The notes: a model not told the origin generated them from the sequence alone. Counted from the first letter of the stretch, positions 17,975 to 28,401 are shown. The stretch is 64,000 nucleotides of DNA from Microbacterium sp. AZCO (GCF_039614715.1 NZ_CP154857.1:806001-870000), one strand, 5' to 3'. Program-made: numbers and translations.

Positions 17975-18037
17975 CTGTGCTCCTCTCCTCGGTGCTTCCC
18001 GGTTTGGTGGGTCGGTGGGTCGGCGGCTCACGCGGAC

Positions 18038-18880
18038 TCAGAACGTGAACCTCAGCACCCCGAGGTCGCTGCGTTCCGCGAGCCCGGGGAAGGCGTTCAT
18101 CACGGCGATCGCGGCGCGCAGACCCCGAGGCATCCTGTCGACATACGGCGAACGGCTCAGCATCGTGCGATCCGCCAGGCGCAGTCGCGGGTGCCACTTC
18201 TCCGGTTCGTGCGGATCGTCGAACGCCGTGCCGCCCGCCGTGTCGATGCCCAGATCGCGGATGGCTCTGACTCGTGGCATGAGTGTGCGTGCGAGCGTCG
18301 TGTAGCCGTTCATCACCAGTTCGCCGTGCGGGGCATGCTCCACGAGCCGGTGGACGAGGTGCTCAGCGTCACGCTCCGCGAGGAAGGGGAAGAAGCCGTC
18401 GGCGAGGATGACGAGCGGTCTGTCGGACGGCAGGGAGTCCACCCACTCGGCAGAGGTCGCGTCGACCTCGAGCTCATGGTGAGCTGCGGCGATCACCGGC
18501 CGCGTGGCGAGTCTCCGGCGCAGGGACATGATGCCGGGAAGGTCGACGTCGAACCACATCGTCTCCTCCGGCGGATCGACGCGCTGTGCACGGTCGTCGA
18601 GTCCTGACCCGAGATCGAGCACACAGCTGCGGGGGTTCGCCTCCAGGAACCGGCGAGCGGCGTCGTCGATCAGGCGGGCGCGAGCGGCCACGGTGGATGC
18701 CTCTTTCCGAGGCAGGCCGAGATGATCCCAGTCGACCGACACCTCGGCCACCACCACCGAAGCCCAGGTGTCACCGAGTATCGGGCGCCGGCTCTCCGCA
18801 TCCTGCGCGCGTCCCAGAATCGGCAGGAGCGCCGAACGCTCCACGGGGGAGAGGTCGGGCGGCAGGTCCACGCGGCTCAC
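18038..18880 (-). CDS. Class I SAM-dependent methyltransferase, LCM/Tcmp type
   Basis: A 280-residue methyltransferase of the leucine carboxyl methyltransferase-like family (TcmP-like). The SAM-binding motif is CVLDLGSGLDDRAQR with the characteristic downstream WFDVDLP. The expected reaction is O-methylation of a carboxylate or hydroxyl on a small molecule. Its start overlaps the tetR-family stop by four bases (18877-18880), so the pair is co-translated; the regulator probably controls this gene. Confidence 0.86.
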   Translation of the reverse strand: MSRVDLPPDLSPVERSALLPILGRAQDAESRRPILGDTWASVVVAEVSVDWDHLGLPRKEASTVAARARLIDDAARRFLEANPRSCVLDLGSGLDDRAQRVDPPEETMWFDVDLPGIMSLRRRLATRPVIAAAHHELEVDATSAEWVDSLPSDRPLVILADGFFPFLAERDAEHLVHRLVEHAPHGELVMNGYTTLARTLMPRVRAIRDLGIDTAGGTAFDDPHEPEKWHPRLRLADRTMLSRSPYVDRMPRGLRAAIAVMNAFPGLAERSDLGVLRFTF

Positions 18881-19473
18881 CGCGGGTCCTCACCGCGCAG
18901 CAGAGCGGTGCTCACGACGTCCTCGATGAACTCGCGCTTCTCGCCGAGGAGCGCGGTGACCAGCTCGAGGACGAGGGCCAGCTGCCGCGCCGGTGGCGGG
19001 TCATCCCGCAGCCATCCGTGGTCGGCGGCGTCGGCGAACCACGCCGTCAGCTGCTGTGCGCCGGCGTCCTCCGCCTCCGGACGCAGAGCATTGAACGAGT
19101 GCCACCCTGAGGCTCGTTCCCACGCGAGGATCCGCGCCGCCTCGGCATGCCCCGCCAGGAAGTCGGCGGTCGCGCCGGCCAGATCTCGCACCAGCCTTCC
19201 GAACTCGTCGCGATCGCGGGGATCTGCTCTCTCCGATGCGATCAGCGCTCGGGTCTGCTGTGCGTCCTGCGCCACGCGCGCGAGCACTGCTCGATAGAGA
19301 CCCTCTTTGTCGCCGAACCGCTGGAAGAGAAGGGCTTTGTTGAAACCGGATGCCGCGCTGATCCGATCCACGCGGGCGCCCTCGTAGCCCCGCTCGGCGA
19401 ACTCGGCCGTCGCCGCCGTGAGAAGGCGCGCGGTGGATGCCGCCGAATCGCGCTGACGGACGGGCACGGGCAT
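18877..19473 (-). CDS. TetR-family transcriptional regulator
   Basis: A 198-residue repressor. The N-terminal HTH spans about residues 14-60 (LLTAATAEFAERGYEGARVDRISAASGFNKALLFQRFGDKEGLY, read as the TetR_N pattern), followed by a helical ligand-binding domain with many tryptophans. It is first in a same-strand group with the methyltransferase (4-bp overlap) and the SDR-like gene. A palindrome 14 bases upstream of its ATG is a good autoregulatory operator. Confidence 0.93.
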   Translation of the reverse strand: MPVPVRQRDSAASTARLLTAATAEFAERGYEGARVDRISAASGFNKALLFQRFGDKEGLYRAVLARVAQDAQQTRALIASERADPRDRDEFGRLVRDLAGATADFLAGHAEAARILAWERASGWHSFNALRPEAEDAGAQQLTAWFADAADHGWLRDDPPPARQLALVLELVTALLGEKREFIEDVVSTALLRGEDPR

Positions 19474-19487
19474 GACGGCATCCTTCG

Positions 19488-19503
19488 CTAAGTAACTACT
19501 TAG
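19488..19503 (-). promoter_or_regulatory. Palindromic TetR operator
   Basis: CTAAGTA-AC-TACTTAG is a perfect 7-bp inverted repeat with a 2-base centre, 14 bases upstream of the tetR-family start and AT-rich in an otherwise GC-rich region. Size, symmetry and position fit an autoregulatory TetR binding site. Confidence 0.8.
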
Positions 19504-19645
19504 TTAGAAATAGCACCCCGCGGACATGAGCGCAATGGTCTGCGTGGGGACGCTCGTCGATCGGAGCTTCACGGCGTCCGCGGCGGCGCCCAGAGCCTCT
19601 GCCGGGAGGGTGACGCGACCCGGCGCGACGTGTGATCATGACCTG

Positions 19646-20173
19646 GTGACCGACGGCTCCCGTTCCCGGCCTGCGATGCCGGTCGATGTCGAGGCCGCGC
19701 GCGAGATGTGGGCGCAGTACGCGCGGGCCCGGCCCGAGGCGGTGGCCCTCTCGCCGGAGTACTCGGTGGAGCGCTTCGGCGACTCCGAGGGCCTCGCCGA
19801 TGAGCTGCTCGAGCTGGTGCTGATCGGCCGCAAGCGGGCCACCGCCGGCCTGGTGGCCGAATTCCTCGCAGAGGGCGATGACGTGCCGCGGATCGGCTCC
19901 CACTGGATCGCGTGCGACGGGCGGGGCGTGCCGCGCGTCATCATCCGCTCGGTGGAGCTGCGACTGAGCGCCTTCGACGACGTGGATGCGCAGTTCGCCT
20001 TCGACGAGGGTGAGGACGACAGGTCGCTGGAGAGCTGGCGGCGCAACCACCGCCGCTACTGGGAGCGCGTCACGTCTGCGCTCGGCACGACGTGGTCGGA
20101 GACCGACGAGATCGTGCTCCAGCGATTCTCGGTGGTGTGGCCACCGGAATTCGCCGACCCGGTTCGCCCGTGA
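19646..20173 (+). CDS. ASCH domain-containing protein
   Basis: A 175-residue protein whose core is an ASCH domain (PF04266, PUA-like fold): IGRKRATAGL, then IGSHWIACDGRGVPRVIIRSVEL, and the end signature FAFDEGEDDRSLESWRRNHRRYW. ASCH domains are thought to bind RNA or modified nucleosides; some act as amidohydrolases on N4-acetylcytidine. The GTG at 19646 is preferred over an earlier frame extension; GATCAT 6 bases upstream suggests a leaderless message. Convergent with the next gene, three bases apart. Confidence 0.85.
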   Translation: MTDGSRSRPAMPVDVEAAREMWAQYARARPEAVALSPEYSVERFGDSEGLADELLELVLIGRKRATAGLVAEFLAEGDDVPRIGSHWIACDGRGVPRVIIRSVELRLSAFDDVDAQFAFDEGEDDRSLESWRRNHRRYWERVTSALGTTWSETDEIVLQRFSVVWPPEFADPVRP

Positions 20174-20176
20174 GGA

Positions 20177-20707
20177 TCACTCGCCCAGGAGCCGCGTGAC
20201 GTCGGACATGTGCGAGCGGATGCTGTCCGGCAGCTCGCGCCCGCGCTCGGGACGCCAGGAGTCGGTGAGGTAGACGATCTTGCCCATCGGGTCGCCCAGC
20301 CAGAGGTTGTCGAACGTCGGCGGCGTGGTGAAGGACATGAAGAACGTGCTCTCGCCGATGTACACGAGCGCGAACACCGTCTTCAGGTTCCAGTTGGGGC
20401 TGTCGCCATCGGGCTCGAACCGCAGATAGACCGGGCTCTTGTCGATGTCGACGGTGTCGATCGCGAATCCCGCACGCGGATCGTTGAACTCGGGCCATTC
20501 GACGCGCACCTGCGGACTCGGCAGCTCCGGCTCCTTCGGGCCGCGCCCGAGTACGTACTCACGCCACGAGCCGCGCTCGTAGTCGTCGTCTTTGCTGTCC
20601 AGCCGGAACTCCCGCCCGCCCAAGCCCAGATAGACGCGTCCGTCGGTGCCCGCGCTGTCCACATCTCCGGTGATGACCTGCACGAGGATTCCCGTGATCG
20701 CTGACAT
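20177..20707 (-). CDS. PLAT/LH2-like domain protein
   Basis: A 176-residue protein beginning MSAITGILVQVITGDVDSAG and continuing TDGRVYLGLGGREFRLDS, then ERGSWREYVLG: the TGD-AGTD-VYLGLGG pattern matches PLAT/LH2 beta-sandwich domains, which bind lipids or proteins. The second half (PVYLRFEPDGDSPNWNLKTV) continues the sandwich. There is no signal peptide. The ATG at 20707 follows GGAGG by five bases; an upstream ATG four codons earlier overlaps that ribosome site. Function unknown. Confidence 0.75.
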   Translation of the reverse strand: MSAITGILVQVITGDVDSAGTDGRVYLGLGGREFRLDSKDDDYERGSWREYVLGRGPKEPELPSPQVRVEWPEFNDPRAGFAIDTVDIDKSPVYLRFEPDGDSPNWNLKTVFALVYIGESTFFMSFTTPPTFDNLWLGDPMGKIVYLTDSWRPERGRELPDSIRSHMSDVTRLLGE

Positions 20708-20862
20708 GACAACCTCCATTCCCTGAGCCGGCTCGGCGGTCGGCGGTTCGGAAGGGAAGAGCGGCAGTGGAGGGATGCTGATACATGCCGGGATGCCGGA
20801 GGGCGCTCAACCTGCGGCGGCCCAGGCGACCGCGGGGCAGAAGCCGCGCGCACAATGGTTCC

Positions 20863-21213
20863 ATGGTCGAGATCTCCGACGCGGACTTCGAGGCGATGGT
20901 CGGCGAGGAGTACGACGCTCTGCCCACGGAGATGGTGAGAGGCCTCGAGAACGTGGCCATCCTCATCGCGAACCAGCCGGTGGGGGAACGGCCGCGGCTC
21001 TTCGGCCTCTACACCGGACGGCCGCTGAAGACCCGCGGCGTGTACGGGTACGGAGAACTCCCCGATCGCATCACCCTGTTCAAGAACAACATGCAGGAGC
21101 ACAGTCCGGATCTCGACGCCCTTCGGCTGCGGGTGCGCATCACTCTTGTGCACGAGATCGGTCACTATTTCGGGCTGGATGACGCGCGCCTGCGCGAACT
21201 CGGGTGGGCCTAG
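20863..21213 (+). CDS. Small zincin-type metallopeptidase
   Basis: A 116-residue protein of the minimal metallopeptidase family (PF06262). The zinc motif HEIGHYFGLDD (H97, E98, H101) has the HExxH plus downstream aspartate arrangement of the group, preceded by the conserved TLFKNNM strand. CACAAT (20851-20856) ends 6 bases before the ATG, indicating a leaderless transcript. It lies just upstream of the Wadjet genes but with its own promoter and a 96-base gap. Substrate unknown. Confidence 0.88.
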   Translation: MVEISDADFEAMVGEEYDALPTEMVRGLENVAILIANQPVGERPRLFGLYTGRPLKTRGVYGYGELPDRITLFKNNMQEHSPDLDALRLRVRITLVHEIGHYFGLDDARLRELGWA

Positions 21214-21309
21214 CCGACCCCGCCGAACCGCCTCGAACGAGAAGCTGCCGCGTCCGCGCTCACTCGGCCCCGGCAAGCCGGGGCGCGGCATCCCGTTACT
21301 GTTGAAGCG

Positions 21310-22782
21310 ATGGGAAGTGCTCGGGCCGAAGCGGCGTATCTGCGGGCCCTTGCGGCATTCCGGACACCGACCCTCGATCTTCTCCACGGACGGTATGCGC
21401 CGTTCGTCGTGGCGGCGCTGTCGATCGTCTTCACGGTCGATCGGCCCGCTGTCGAGATCTCCGACGCCCACGCGGAAGTGGCCGAGATCCTCGACGAGCT
21501 GCGGGCAGCAGGCTACGACGAGGGCGACCGGGCGCTGCCGGTCGGCACGGCGCGCGAGATCTGCCGGTACTGGGTGCGCGTGGGGTGGCTCGTGCCCCAG
21601 ATCGACGGCGACGTCGAGGTGTACCGCCTCACGGCGCACGCCGTGGGCGCTCTCGAGATCACGGGTCGCACGGCCGGCGGCCGCACTCGCGTGAGCAACT
21701 CGCGCGTGCGGACTCTGCTCGAATCGGTCGAGCGCCTGTCCGACCACGCCGAGACCGACCCCGCGCAGCGGAAGGCGCGACTGATCCGCGAGCGCGATGC
21801 GCTGACCGCGGAGATCGCGCGCCTCGAGGCGGGGGAGCTGGAGGCAATCGACGACGAGCAGCTGCTCGAGGAGGCCGAGAACGTCCTGCACCTCGCCCGC
21901 GAGCTGCCGGCCGACTTCACGCGGGTGGCGGAGTCGATCAAGGCGATGCAGCGCGACGTCGTCGCGGATCTGCGCCGCGACGTGCGGCCGACGGGGGAGG
22001 TGCTGCGGGAGTATCTGCAGCGCGGACAGCACGTCATGCAGTCCACCGCGGAGGGGCGCGCCTTCGCGGGCGCGCTGCGCCTGCTGGGCGACCCGGACCG
22101 CATCGACAGCCTCACCGAGCAGCTGCACTCCCTGCTCGCACAGCCGTTCACGCGGCTCCTCGACGAGGAGCAGCGGCGGGAGCTCGACGCGATCGGAAGG
22201 CGGGTGGAGCTCGGCGTGGAAGAGGTGCTGACCGCGCAGCGCCGGGCGTCCCGTGTCATCACCGGTCAGGTGCGCACCCACGACCCGATCCGCGATCGGC
22301 AGGTCGACGACCTGCTGCGCGACGTCATGTCGGGGCTCCAGGCCTGGACCCGCAGCTCGTCGTCCGATGCGGCGGTCGAGCCGCTGCGCAGCCTGCCCAT
22401 GGCCGACATTGGACATCTGCGCCAGTCGCTGAGCGACATCCGTCCCCCCGGCTCTCCTGCGCCGCTCACGGGCGCTGACGAGGAGGCGGAATTCATGGAT
22501 GCCGACACCCGCGCCTGGGGAGGTCCGCGCTACGCCGAGCTCGAGGCGTACGTCGCCGGCCTCGGCGACCACTTCGATCTCGCCGATGCGTTCGAGGGAG
22601 CGGCCGACGACACCCGCCGCCCGGTCGACCTCGTGGGTCTCCTCGAGATCGCGCATCGCAACGGCATGAGCGAGGCTGACGACGTGTCGATCGTCGAAGC
22701 CCTCCGCCCCGACGGGACGACGCGTCGCTTCGCGTTCGGATCCGTGATCGCCCGCACCGTGAAGGAGCCCGCCGATGACTGA
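21310..22782 (+). CDS. jetA: Wadjet/Mks subunit JetA (DUF3375, kleisin)
   Basis: A 490-residue protein of family DUF3375, the kleisin-like MksF/JetA subunit of type I Wadjet systems, which bridges the SMC-like JetC dimer and recruits JetB. Seen: the N-terminal [18 protein letters not shown] and [20 protein letters not shown] blocks typical of the family, a helical acidic middle and a C-terminal winged region with [22 protein letters not shown]. Length matches the family. TACTGT (21297-21302) stands 7 bases before the ATG, so the operon message is probably leaderless. The end overlaps jetB by 8 bases. Confidence 0.92.
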   Translation: MGSARAEAAYLRALAAFRTPTLDLLHGRYAPFVVAALSIVFTVDRPAVEISDAHAEVAEILDELRAAGYDEGDRALPVGTAREICRYWVRVGWLVPQIDGDVEVYRLTAHAVGALEITGRTAGGRTRVSNSRVRTLLESVERLSDHAETDPAQRKARLIRERDALTAEIARLEAGELEAIDDEQLLEEAENVLHLARELPADFTRVAESIKAMQRDVVADLRRDVRPTGEVLREYLQRGQHVMQSTAEGRAFAGALRLLGDPDRIDSLTEQLHSLLAQPFTRLLDEEQRRELDAIGRRVELGVEEVLTAQRRASRVITGQVRTHDPIRDRQVDDLLRDVMSGLQAWTRSSSSDAAVEPLRSLPMADIGHLRQSLSDIRPPGSPAPLTGADEEAEFMDADTRAWGGPRYAELEAYVAGLGDHFDLADAFEGAADDTRRPVDLVGLLEIAHRNGMSEADDVSIVEALRPDGTTRRFAFGSVIARTVKEPADD

Positions 22783-23611
22783 GACCGCGACCCTCGGCGA
22801 CGTCGCCGCGGACACCCTCGCCGCCGATCCCGGAGCCGCCGATCCCGTGGCCGCCGAGCCCGCGGACGTCGTCCCAGACGTCGCCGCGAGCGCCGCCTTC
22901 ATCGAGCCCGCCGCGATGGAGGACGACCTCGCCGAGCTCTTCCCCGGCGACCGCGGAGTCCTCGAGCCCGCGGTGCGCCGCGTGTTCGTGCACGTGCTGC
23001 AGCGGCGGTTCCTGCAGGCCGACCGCAATCGCGACGAGTGGACGGTGCTGCTGGACAACCAGCAGCTCATCGAGTCGCGGCTCAACGACCTCTTCGTGCG
23101 TCTCGTCGTCGACCACGAGCGCGGCGTCGCGTACAAGCAGCAGGTGCGCTCGGACGAGCTCGAGATGCCGATCCTGCTGCGCGACGCCCCCTACACGCGC
23201 TCGGAGACCCTCGTGCTCGTGCACCTGCGCACCGTCTTCCAGCGGGAGTCGGCGGCGGGGGAGCCGGCGGCCCGCGTCGACATCGAGGACGTCGAGCAGA
23301 CCGTGATGAGCTACTTCGCGGACGCCGACGGCGACACCGCCCGCCGCCAGCGTTCGATCCGCAAGGCGATGGACCGGCTCGCGCGCGACGGCATCGTGGA
23401 CGAGGAGACGACCGGTCGCTTCCGCATCAGCCCGCTCGTCGAGATCGTGCTGAGCGCGGAGAAGCTACGCGAGCTGCGCGACTGGCTGCGCGCGCAGTCC
23501 GATCCCTCGGGCGCGGGGGCCGCGGCATCCATCCCCTCCGGAGACGTCTTCGACGACGACGACGTCGACGACGATCCCGAAGACGACGTCGATGAGGAGT
23601 TCGCGCTGTGA
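22775..23611 (+). CDS. jetB: Wadjet/Mks subunit JetB (DUF4194, KITE)
   Basis: A 278-residue protein of family DUF4194, the MksE/JetB winged-helix partner of JetA. The conserved core is [20 protein letters not shown], then [22 protein letters not shown] and the end helix-turn-helix [28 protein letters not shown]. An alanine- and aspartate-rich N-terminal extension of about 50 residues and a very acidic tail ([17 protein letters not shown]) flank it. It is translated by coupling on both sides: 8-base overlap with jetA and GTGA overlap with jetC. Confidence 0.92.
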   Translation: MTETATLGDVAADTLAADPGAADPVAAEPADVVPDVAASAAFIEPAAMEDDLAELFPGDRGVLEPAVRRVFVHVLQRRFLQADRNRDEWTVLLDNQQLIESRLNDLFVRLVVDHERGVAYKQQVRSDELEMPILLRDAPYTRSETLVLVHLRTVFQRESAAGEPAARVDIEDVEQTVMSYFADADGDTARRQRSIRKAMDRLARDGIVDEETTGRFRISPLVEIVLSAEKLRELRDWLRAQSDPSGAGAAASIPSGDVFDDDDVDDDPEDDVDEEFAL

Positions 23612-26600
23612 CGATGCTCGACACGCTGTTCGGGCTCATCCCGGCGGCATCCCGCGGGCAGCAGTGGCTCGCCGAGGACCTGCAGCTCGTGAACTGGGGA
23701 GGGTACGACGGCGCGCACCGCGTGCGCTTCTCGCCCGAGGCGACGCTGCTGTGCGGCGGATCCGGCTCGGGCAAGTCGACGCTGATGGATGCCTACATCG
23801 CGCTCATGATGCCCCACACCACGCCGTTCAACGGGGCCTCGAACGGGGGAGTGACGGGTCGCCCGCGCGGCGACGAGCAGCGCAACATCCTCTCGTACGG
23901 ACGCGGCAAGCTCGACGAGTCGCGCACCGAGGAGGGCACGAAGATCCGCGTGCTCCGCGGTGACGGCGAGGACACCTGGACCGCCGTCGCGATGACGTGG
24001 GTCGACCACGACGGGACGCGCTTCACGGCGGTCCGCGCCTGGTACATCCCGGCCGCCGCCCGCGTGCTCGAGGACACCGTCCGAGTCCGCGCGACGACCG
24101 ACCGCGCGTTCGACCTCAGCTCGCTCGAGCAGGCGGCGGCGCTCCGGCTGTCGGACCTCGCGATCCGGAATGCGGGCCTGGATCCCGTCGGCACCGACCG
24201 CGAGTTCTCGGCCCGGCTGCACGCCGTGCTGGGCATCGGCGCCGCCGGCGCGGGGGCGAAGGCGATGAGCCTCCTCGCCCGCATCCAGGCCGGCCAGCAG
24301 ATCACGACGGTCGACGACCTCTACAAGCGCCTCGTCCTGGAAGAGCCCGAGACGATGACCACGGCCGATGCCGTCGTCGCCCACTTCGACGGCCTCGAGA
24401 GCACGCGCACGCGCATGCTCACGGCCCGCCAGCAGGTGACGGCGCTCGAACCGATCCCCGAGCTGCGCGGGAAGATCGCGGCCGCGGCCGAACGGGTGCA
24501 GCTCATCGACGAGGTGGGCGAGTTCTCCGACCCGGCGTCGCTCGCGACCCTCTGGCGCGCGGAACGGCGCCTAGGGCTGCTCCGCGAGGTCGAGACGGAG
24601 CTGCGCGACCGCAAGAACGCGGCGGACATCACGCTGCGCGAGAACCGCGCGCTGGCCGATGCGGCCGAGGCGGAGCGCGACGGCCTCGTCGAGGTGCTGC
24701 GGCTGTCGGGCGGCGATCGCCTCGAGACCGCCCAGCGCGAGATCCGCGAGGTCGAGCGCCGCCTGTCCAGCACGCAGCGCAACCGCGAGCTGCTGGATGC
24801 CGAGCTGAAGCCGCTCGGCATCGACGTCACGTCTCGCGAGGAGTTCGCCGAGCTCGTCACCCGGGCTCGTGCGGAGCTCGCCGACTCCGACGCGAAGGCG
24901 CGTGCACGGCACGCGTTCGCCGACGCCGCCTCGGCGGAGAAGAGCGTCGGCCGGGAGGTCGCCGAGCTCGAGGCCGAGGCGCGGCGAGCGGCGGCTCGCC
25001 AGGGCAGCATCCCTCGCCCTCTCCACGAGTCGCGCGAGCTGCTCGCACAGGCGGCGGGCCTCGAGGTGGGCGACCTCCCCTTCGTGGGCGAGCTCATCGA
25101 GGTGCGCACCGAGTTCGAGCCGTGGCGGGAGGCGTTCAACCTCGCGCTGGGCGGCTTCGCCACGACGCTGCTGATCGATGCGGCGCATCTCGACCGCTTC
25201 CGCTCGGCCATCGAGTCGGTCCGCACGCCGGTGCGGCTGCACTTCGAGGGCGTCCACACGGGGCTGGAGCCGGTCGGCGGGCTCGACGCGCGGACCCTCC
25301 CCGGTCGCCTGGACTACCAGAAGTCGCCGTTCACCGGCTGGCTGCAGGAGCGCCTCGAGGACCGCCACGGCTACGTGTGCGTCGACTCGCGCGCCGAGCT
25401 CTCGCGTCACCGGATGGCGTTGAGCATCACGGGCCAGGTCTCGCAGGGGAGCCGCGGCGCCCACGGCGGTCACGGGCGCGAGAACGTGCTGGGCTTCTCC
25501 AACCAGCGGCGTCTCGCGGAGCTCGGGCAGCAGCTCGACGACGCCCGCGGGCGCCTCGCCGAGGCCGTCGCGACGATGAACGCCGCGAGTCGGGCACTGG
25601 ACTCCGTGGATGCCGGAACCGCCGTCTACCGGAAGATCGTCGACCTCACGTGGGAACAGGTCGACGTGGATGCGGTCACCGCGGAGCGCGACCGCTGGCT
25701 CGCGGTGCACGACGAGGTGACGGCATCCGATCCCGAGATCGTGAAGGTGCAGGACAAGCTCGCCGACATCAAGGTGCGCATCGCCCGTCTGCGCGAGGAG
25801 ATCGGGCGCACCACGATCGAGCGCGAGCAGATCGAGGCGCAGTGGGGGGACGTCATCGACAATGTCGACTCCGACCAGACGATCATCGACGCCGCGGCGG
25901 ATGCGGAACGCGTGCTGACCCCCGAGCAGACCGCGTTCCTCGACACCCGGTTCACGGCGGCGGAGTCTTCCGCGCGGACGAGCGCCTCGGACGCGCTCGC
26001 GGTCTTCGTGGCTGCGCTCACGACCGCCGCGCAGCGCCTCGCGGAGGACCGTCGCGCGGCCGTCGACTCGCTCGAACAGCAGCGCGACGCGATGCGGCGC
26101 ATCATGGTCGGCTTCCTCGAGCGCTGGCCCAACCCCAATCTGCTGCCCGATCCACACGCGTCGGCCGGTGACTTCGAGCGGATCCTCGAGGCGCTCAGAA
26201 CGAGCGGTCTGCACGAGCTGGAGGCCGAGTGGCGCGACAGCCTCCTCAAGCTGTCCGGCAACGACCTGACGAACCTGGATTCGACGCTGAGCCGCTCCAT
26301 CCGCGAGATCCGCGACCGCATCGAGCCGATCAACGAGATCATGCAGGACCTGCCCTTCTACGACGACGCGCATCGCCTGCAGATCACGACGCGTGAGAAC
26401 CAGTCCGAGCCGCGGCGCCGGTTCCGCCGCGAGCTGCGCGAGGTGCGCGGGCTCATCGAGGCGGCGTCGACGGATGACGAGCGGGAGCAGGCCTATCGCC
26501 GCATGTCGCGGCTCATCGGGCACATGCGACGTACCGCCCCCGACTTCGGCGACCTCATCGATGTGCGCAACCACGTGCGCGTCAGCGCCGAGCGCGTCGA

Positions 26601-26958
26601 CGCGGCGACGAAGAGGCACGTGGCCCTCTACGACCACATCGGCGAGAAGTCCGGCGGCGAGTCCCAGGAGCTCATCGCGTTCATCGTCGGCGCGGCCCTG
26701 CGCTATCAGCTGGGGGATGCCGGCGCCGAGCGCCCGCGGTACGCGCCCGTGTTCATGGACGAGGCGCTCATCAAGGCCGACGCGCACTTCACGAAGCGGG
26801 CGATCGGCGCATGGCGCGGCCTCGGCTTCCAGCTCGTCATCGGCGCGCCGAACGACAAGTACAGCGCCATCGAGCCGCACGTCGACGTGGAGTACGACAT
26901 CCTCAAGGACACCCGCGGCCGGTCGTGGGCGAAGCCGAAGGTGGGGCTGCGGGCGTGA
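23608..26958 (+). CDS. jetC: Wadjet/Mks SMC-like ATPase JetC
   Basis: A 1116-residue SMC-like motor of the MukB/MksB/JetC type. The Walker A loop GGSGSGKST is at about residues 50-58; long coiled coils occupy about 290-450 and 620-760 around a central hinge-like region; the C-terminal ATPase half has a signature-like [19 protein letters not shown] near 1015 and Walker [13 protein letters not shown] near 1046. With JetA and JetB it would form a DNA-extruding complex that recognises small circular DNA. The GTG at 23608 overlaps the jetB stop; an ATG two codons later is equally possible. Its own end overlaps the next gene by GTGA, a slot normally taken by jetD. Confidence 0.93.
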   Translation: MTMLDTLFGLIPAASRGQQWLAEDLQLVNWGGYDGAHRVRFSPEATLLCGGSGSGKSTLMDAYIALMMPHTTPFNGASNGGVTGRPRGDEQRNILSYGRGKLDESRTEEGTKIRVLRGDGEDTWTAVAMTWVDHDGTRFTAVRAWYIPAAARVLEDTVRVRATTDRAFDLSSLEQAAALRLSDLAIRNAGLDPVGTDREFSARLHAVLGIGAAGAGAKAMSLLARIQAGQQITTVDDLYKRLVLEEPETMTTADAVVAHFDGLESTRTRMLTARQQVTALEPIPELRGKIAAAAERVQLIDEVGEFSDPASLATLWRAERRLGLLREVETELRDRKNAADITLRENRALADAAEAERDGLVEVLRLSGGDRLETAQREIREVERRLSSTQRNRELLDAELKPLGIDVTSREEFAELVTRARAELADSDAKARARHAFADAASAEKSVGREVAELEAEARRAAARQGSIPRPLHESRELLAQAAGLEVGDLPFVGELIEVRTEFEPWREAFNLALGGFATTLLIDAAHLDRFRSAIESVRTPVRLHFEGVHTGLEPVGGLDARTLPGRLDYQKSPFTGWLQERLEDRHGYVCVDSRAELSRHRMALSITGQVSQGSRGAHGGHGRENVLGFSNQRRLAELGQQLDDARGRLAEAVATMNAASRALDSVDAGTAVYRKIVDLTWEQVDVDAVTAERDRWLAVHDEVTASDPEIVKVQDKLADIKVRIARLREEIGRTTIEREQIEAQWGDVIDNVDSDQTIIDAAADAERVLTPEQTAFLDTRFTAAESSARTSASDALAVFVAALTTAAQRLAEDRRAAVDSLEQQRDAMRRIMVGFLERWPNPNLLPDPHASAGDFERILEALRTSGLHELEAEWRDSLLKLSGNDLTNLDSTLSRSIREIRDRIEPINEIMQDLPFYDDAHRLQITTRENQSEPRRRFRRELREVRGLIEAASTDDEREQAYRRMSRLIGHMRRTAPDFGDLIDVRNHVRVSAERVDAATKRHVALYDHIGEKSGGESQELIAFIVGAALRYQLGDAGAERPRYAPVFMDEALIKADAHFTKRAIGAWRGLGFQLVIGAPNDKYSAIEPHVDVEYDILKDTRGRSWAKPKVGLRA

Positions 26959-27659
26959 CATCGCGCCCGGTGATCGGGATCCTGGGTGCCGGTCGACTCG
27001 GAATGGTGCTGGCGCGCCTCGCCGCGAACGCCGGCTACCCCGTCCTCGTCGCGGGCTCGGGCGACCCGCGACGGATCACGGTGCCGCGCGACCTCGCCGG
27101 CGTGGTGGCCACGACGGCGGCCGAGGTCGCCGAGCGGGCGGACATCGTGATCCTCGCCCTGCCGATCGGCCGGTATCGCACGATCCCGGCCGGGCCGCTG
27201 ACCGGAAAGCTCGTGATCGACGCCATGAACTACTGGTGGCAGACCGACGGCATCCTCGCCGACTTCACGGATCCGCTCACCTCGAGCAGCGAGGTCGTGC
27301 AGCGACACCTCCGGACGACGCGCCTCGTGAAGGCGCTCAACCACATGGGCTACGACGACCTCCTCGACGAGGCCCGGCCGGCCGGCGAGCCGGCGCGGAA
27401 GGCGATCGGCGTCGCCGGTGACGATCCCGCCGACGTCGAGGTCGTCTCGCGCCTCGTCGACGACCTCGGGTTCGACCCGGTCGTCGCCGGAGCGCTCGCC
27501 GACGGCGTGCGGCTCGAACCCGGCACCGACGCCTTCGGCGCCGACGTCGATGCGGGAGAGCTGCGGACGATGATCGACGGCTTCGCGATGTCGCAGCGCG
27601 GGCGTCGCCGATCGGCCGCGCAGCGTGCCGAGTCGCGGGGGACCGCGAGTCCGGAATAG
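26955..27659 (+). CDS. F420-dependent NADP reductase-like protein, coupled to jetC
   Basis: A 234-residue NAD(P)-binding protein of the F420-dependent NADP oxidoreductase (FNO) family, PF03807. The Rossmann motif [19 protein letters not shown] is at the N-terminus, followed by [26 protein letters not shown] and VIDAMNYWW, and a C-terminal helical half. Such proteins transfer hydride between NADP and F420 or another acceptor. The GTG at 26955 overlaps the jetC stop by four bases, so it is the fourth gene of the Wadjet operon, where jetD would be expected. Whether it is functionally linked or a chance neighbour cannot be seen. Confidence 0.87.
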   Translation: MTSRPVIGILGAGRLGMVLARLAANAGYPVLVAGSGDPRRITVPRDLAGVVATTAAEVAERADIVILALPIGRYRTIPAGPLTGKLVIDAMNYWWQTDGILADFTDPLTSSSEVVQRHLRTTRLVKALNHMGYDDLLDEARPAGEPARKAIGVAGDDPADVEVVSRLVDDLGFDPVVAGALADGVRLEPGTDAFGADVDAGELRTMIDGFAMSQRGRRRSAAQRAESRGTASPE

Positions 27660-27663
27660 CCGG

Positions 27664-28401
27664 TCAGGCCGGTCGCAGCCGCAGCCCCGACATGCCGCCG
27701 TCGACCGCGATCCACGTGCCCGTCGTCGAGCCGGCGCGCGGGCTCGCGAGGTACGCGACGGCGTCGGCGACCTCCTGAGGGTCGACGAGCCGGCCGTGCG
27801 GCTGGCGGGCTTCGAGGGCGGCGCGCTCGGCGACCGGGTTGTCGGCCGCGTCCAGCAGGCGCGCAACCCAGGGGGTGTCGGCGGTCCCGGGGTTGACGGC
27901 GTTGACGCGGATGCCCTCGCGCAGGTGGTCGGCCGCCATCTGCAGCGTCAGGGTGAGCAGCGCCCCCTTCGACGCGCCGTAGAGGGCGCGCGCGGGGAGT
28001 CCCGCCGTCGCGGCGATCGACGACATGTTGACGATCGCGGCCGACGGCGACTGCCGCAGCCACGGCAGGCAGGCACGGGAGAGGCGCACCGCGCCGAGCA
28101 GGTTCACGTCGAGCACGCGGTGCCACTCCTCGTCGGAGTTGTCGGCGACCGTGCCCTGCGCGCCGATGCCCGCGTTGTTGACGAGGATGTCGATGCGCCC
28201 CCAGCGCGCGCCGACGGCGGCCACGGCATCCCGGACCGATTCGTCGTCGGTGACGTCGACGGCGAACCCGCCCTCGGGCGGCCGCACGTCGAAGACCGCG
28301 ACGGCCGCGCCCTCGCCGCGGAGCCGGTCGGTGATCGACGCGCCGATGCCCGACCCGCCGCCCGTGACGATGGCGACGAGACCCTCCATCGAGGCGCTCA
28401 T
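27664..28401 (-). CDS. Short-chain dehydrogenase (sugar-acid type)
   Basis: A 245-residue classical SDR: cofactor motif TGGGSGIGASITD at the N-terminus, structural NNAG, catalytic serine in MSSIAATAG and the YGASK tyrosine-lysine pair. The ATG at 28401 overlaps the stop of the upstream FAH-family gene by four bases, so the two are co-translated. Such pairs occur in non-phosphorylating L-fucose or L-rhamnose degradation, where the SDR oxidises the 2-keto-3-deoxy acid and the FAH enzyme cleaves the product; that assignment is inference, as no dehydratase or kinase is nearby. Confidence 0.87.
   Translation of the reverse strand: MSASMEGLVAIVTGGGSGIGASITDRLRGEGAAVAVFDVRPPEGGFAVDVTDDESVRDAVAAVGARWGRIDILVNNAGIGAQGTVADNSDEEWHRVLDVNLLGAVRLSRACLPWLRQSPSAAIVNMSSIAATAGLPARALYGASKGALLTLTLQMAADHLREGIRVNAVNPGTADTPWVARLLDAADNPVAERAALEARQPHGRLVDPQEVADAVAYLASPRAGSTTGTWIAVDGGMSGLRLRPA

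Noticed and set aside
20383..23136. Long open frame of about 900 codons on the minus strand opposite jetA and jetB
   Set aside because: It is a GC-rich mirror of the real genes: composition is arginine- and histidine-rich without motifs, and the forward frames carry clear DUF3375/DUF4194 signatures.
24571..26961. Minus-strand frame of about 800 codons opposite jetC
   Set aside because: Shadow of jetC with no ribosome site, no recognisable domain and biased codon positions.
26955..27659. A diverged jetD
   Set aside because: The sequence is a clear N-terminal Rossmann NADP-binding protein with GAGRLG; it has no toprim-like acidic motif or DUF2220/DUF3322 pattern.
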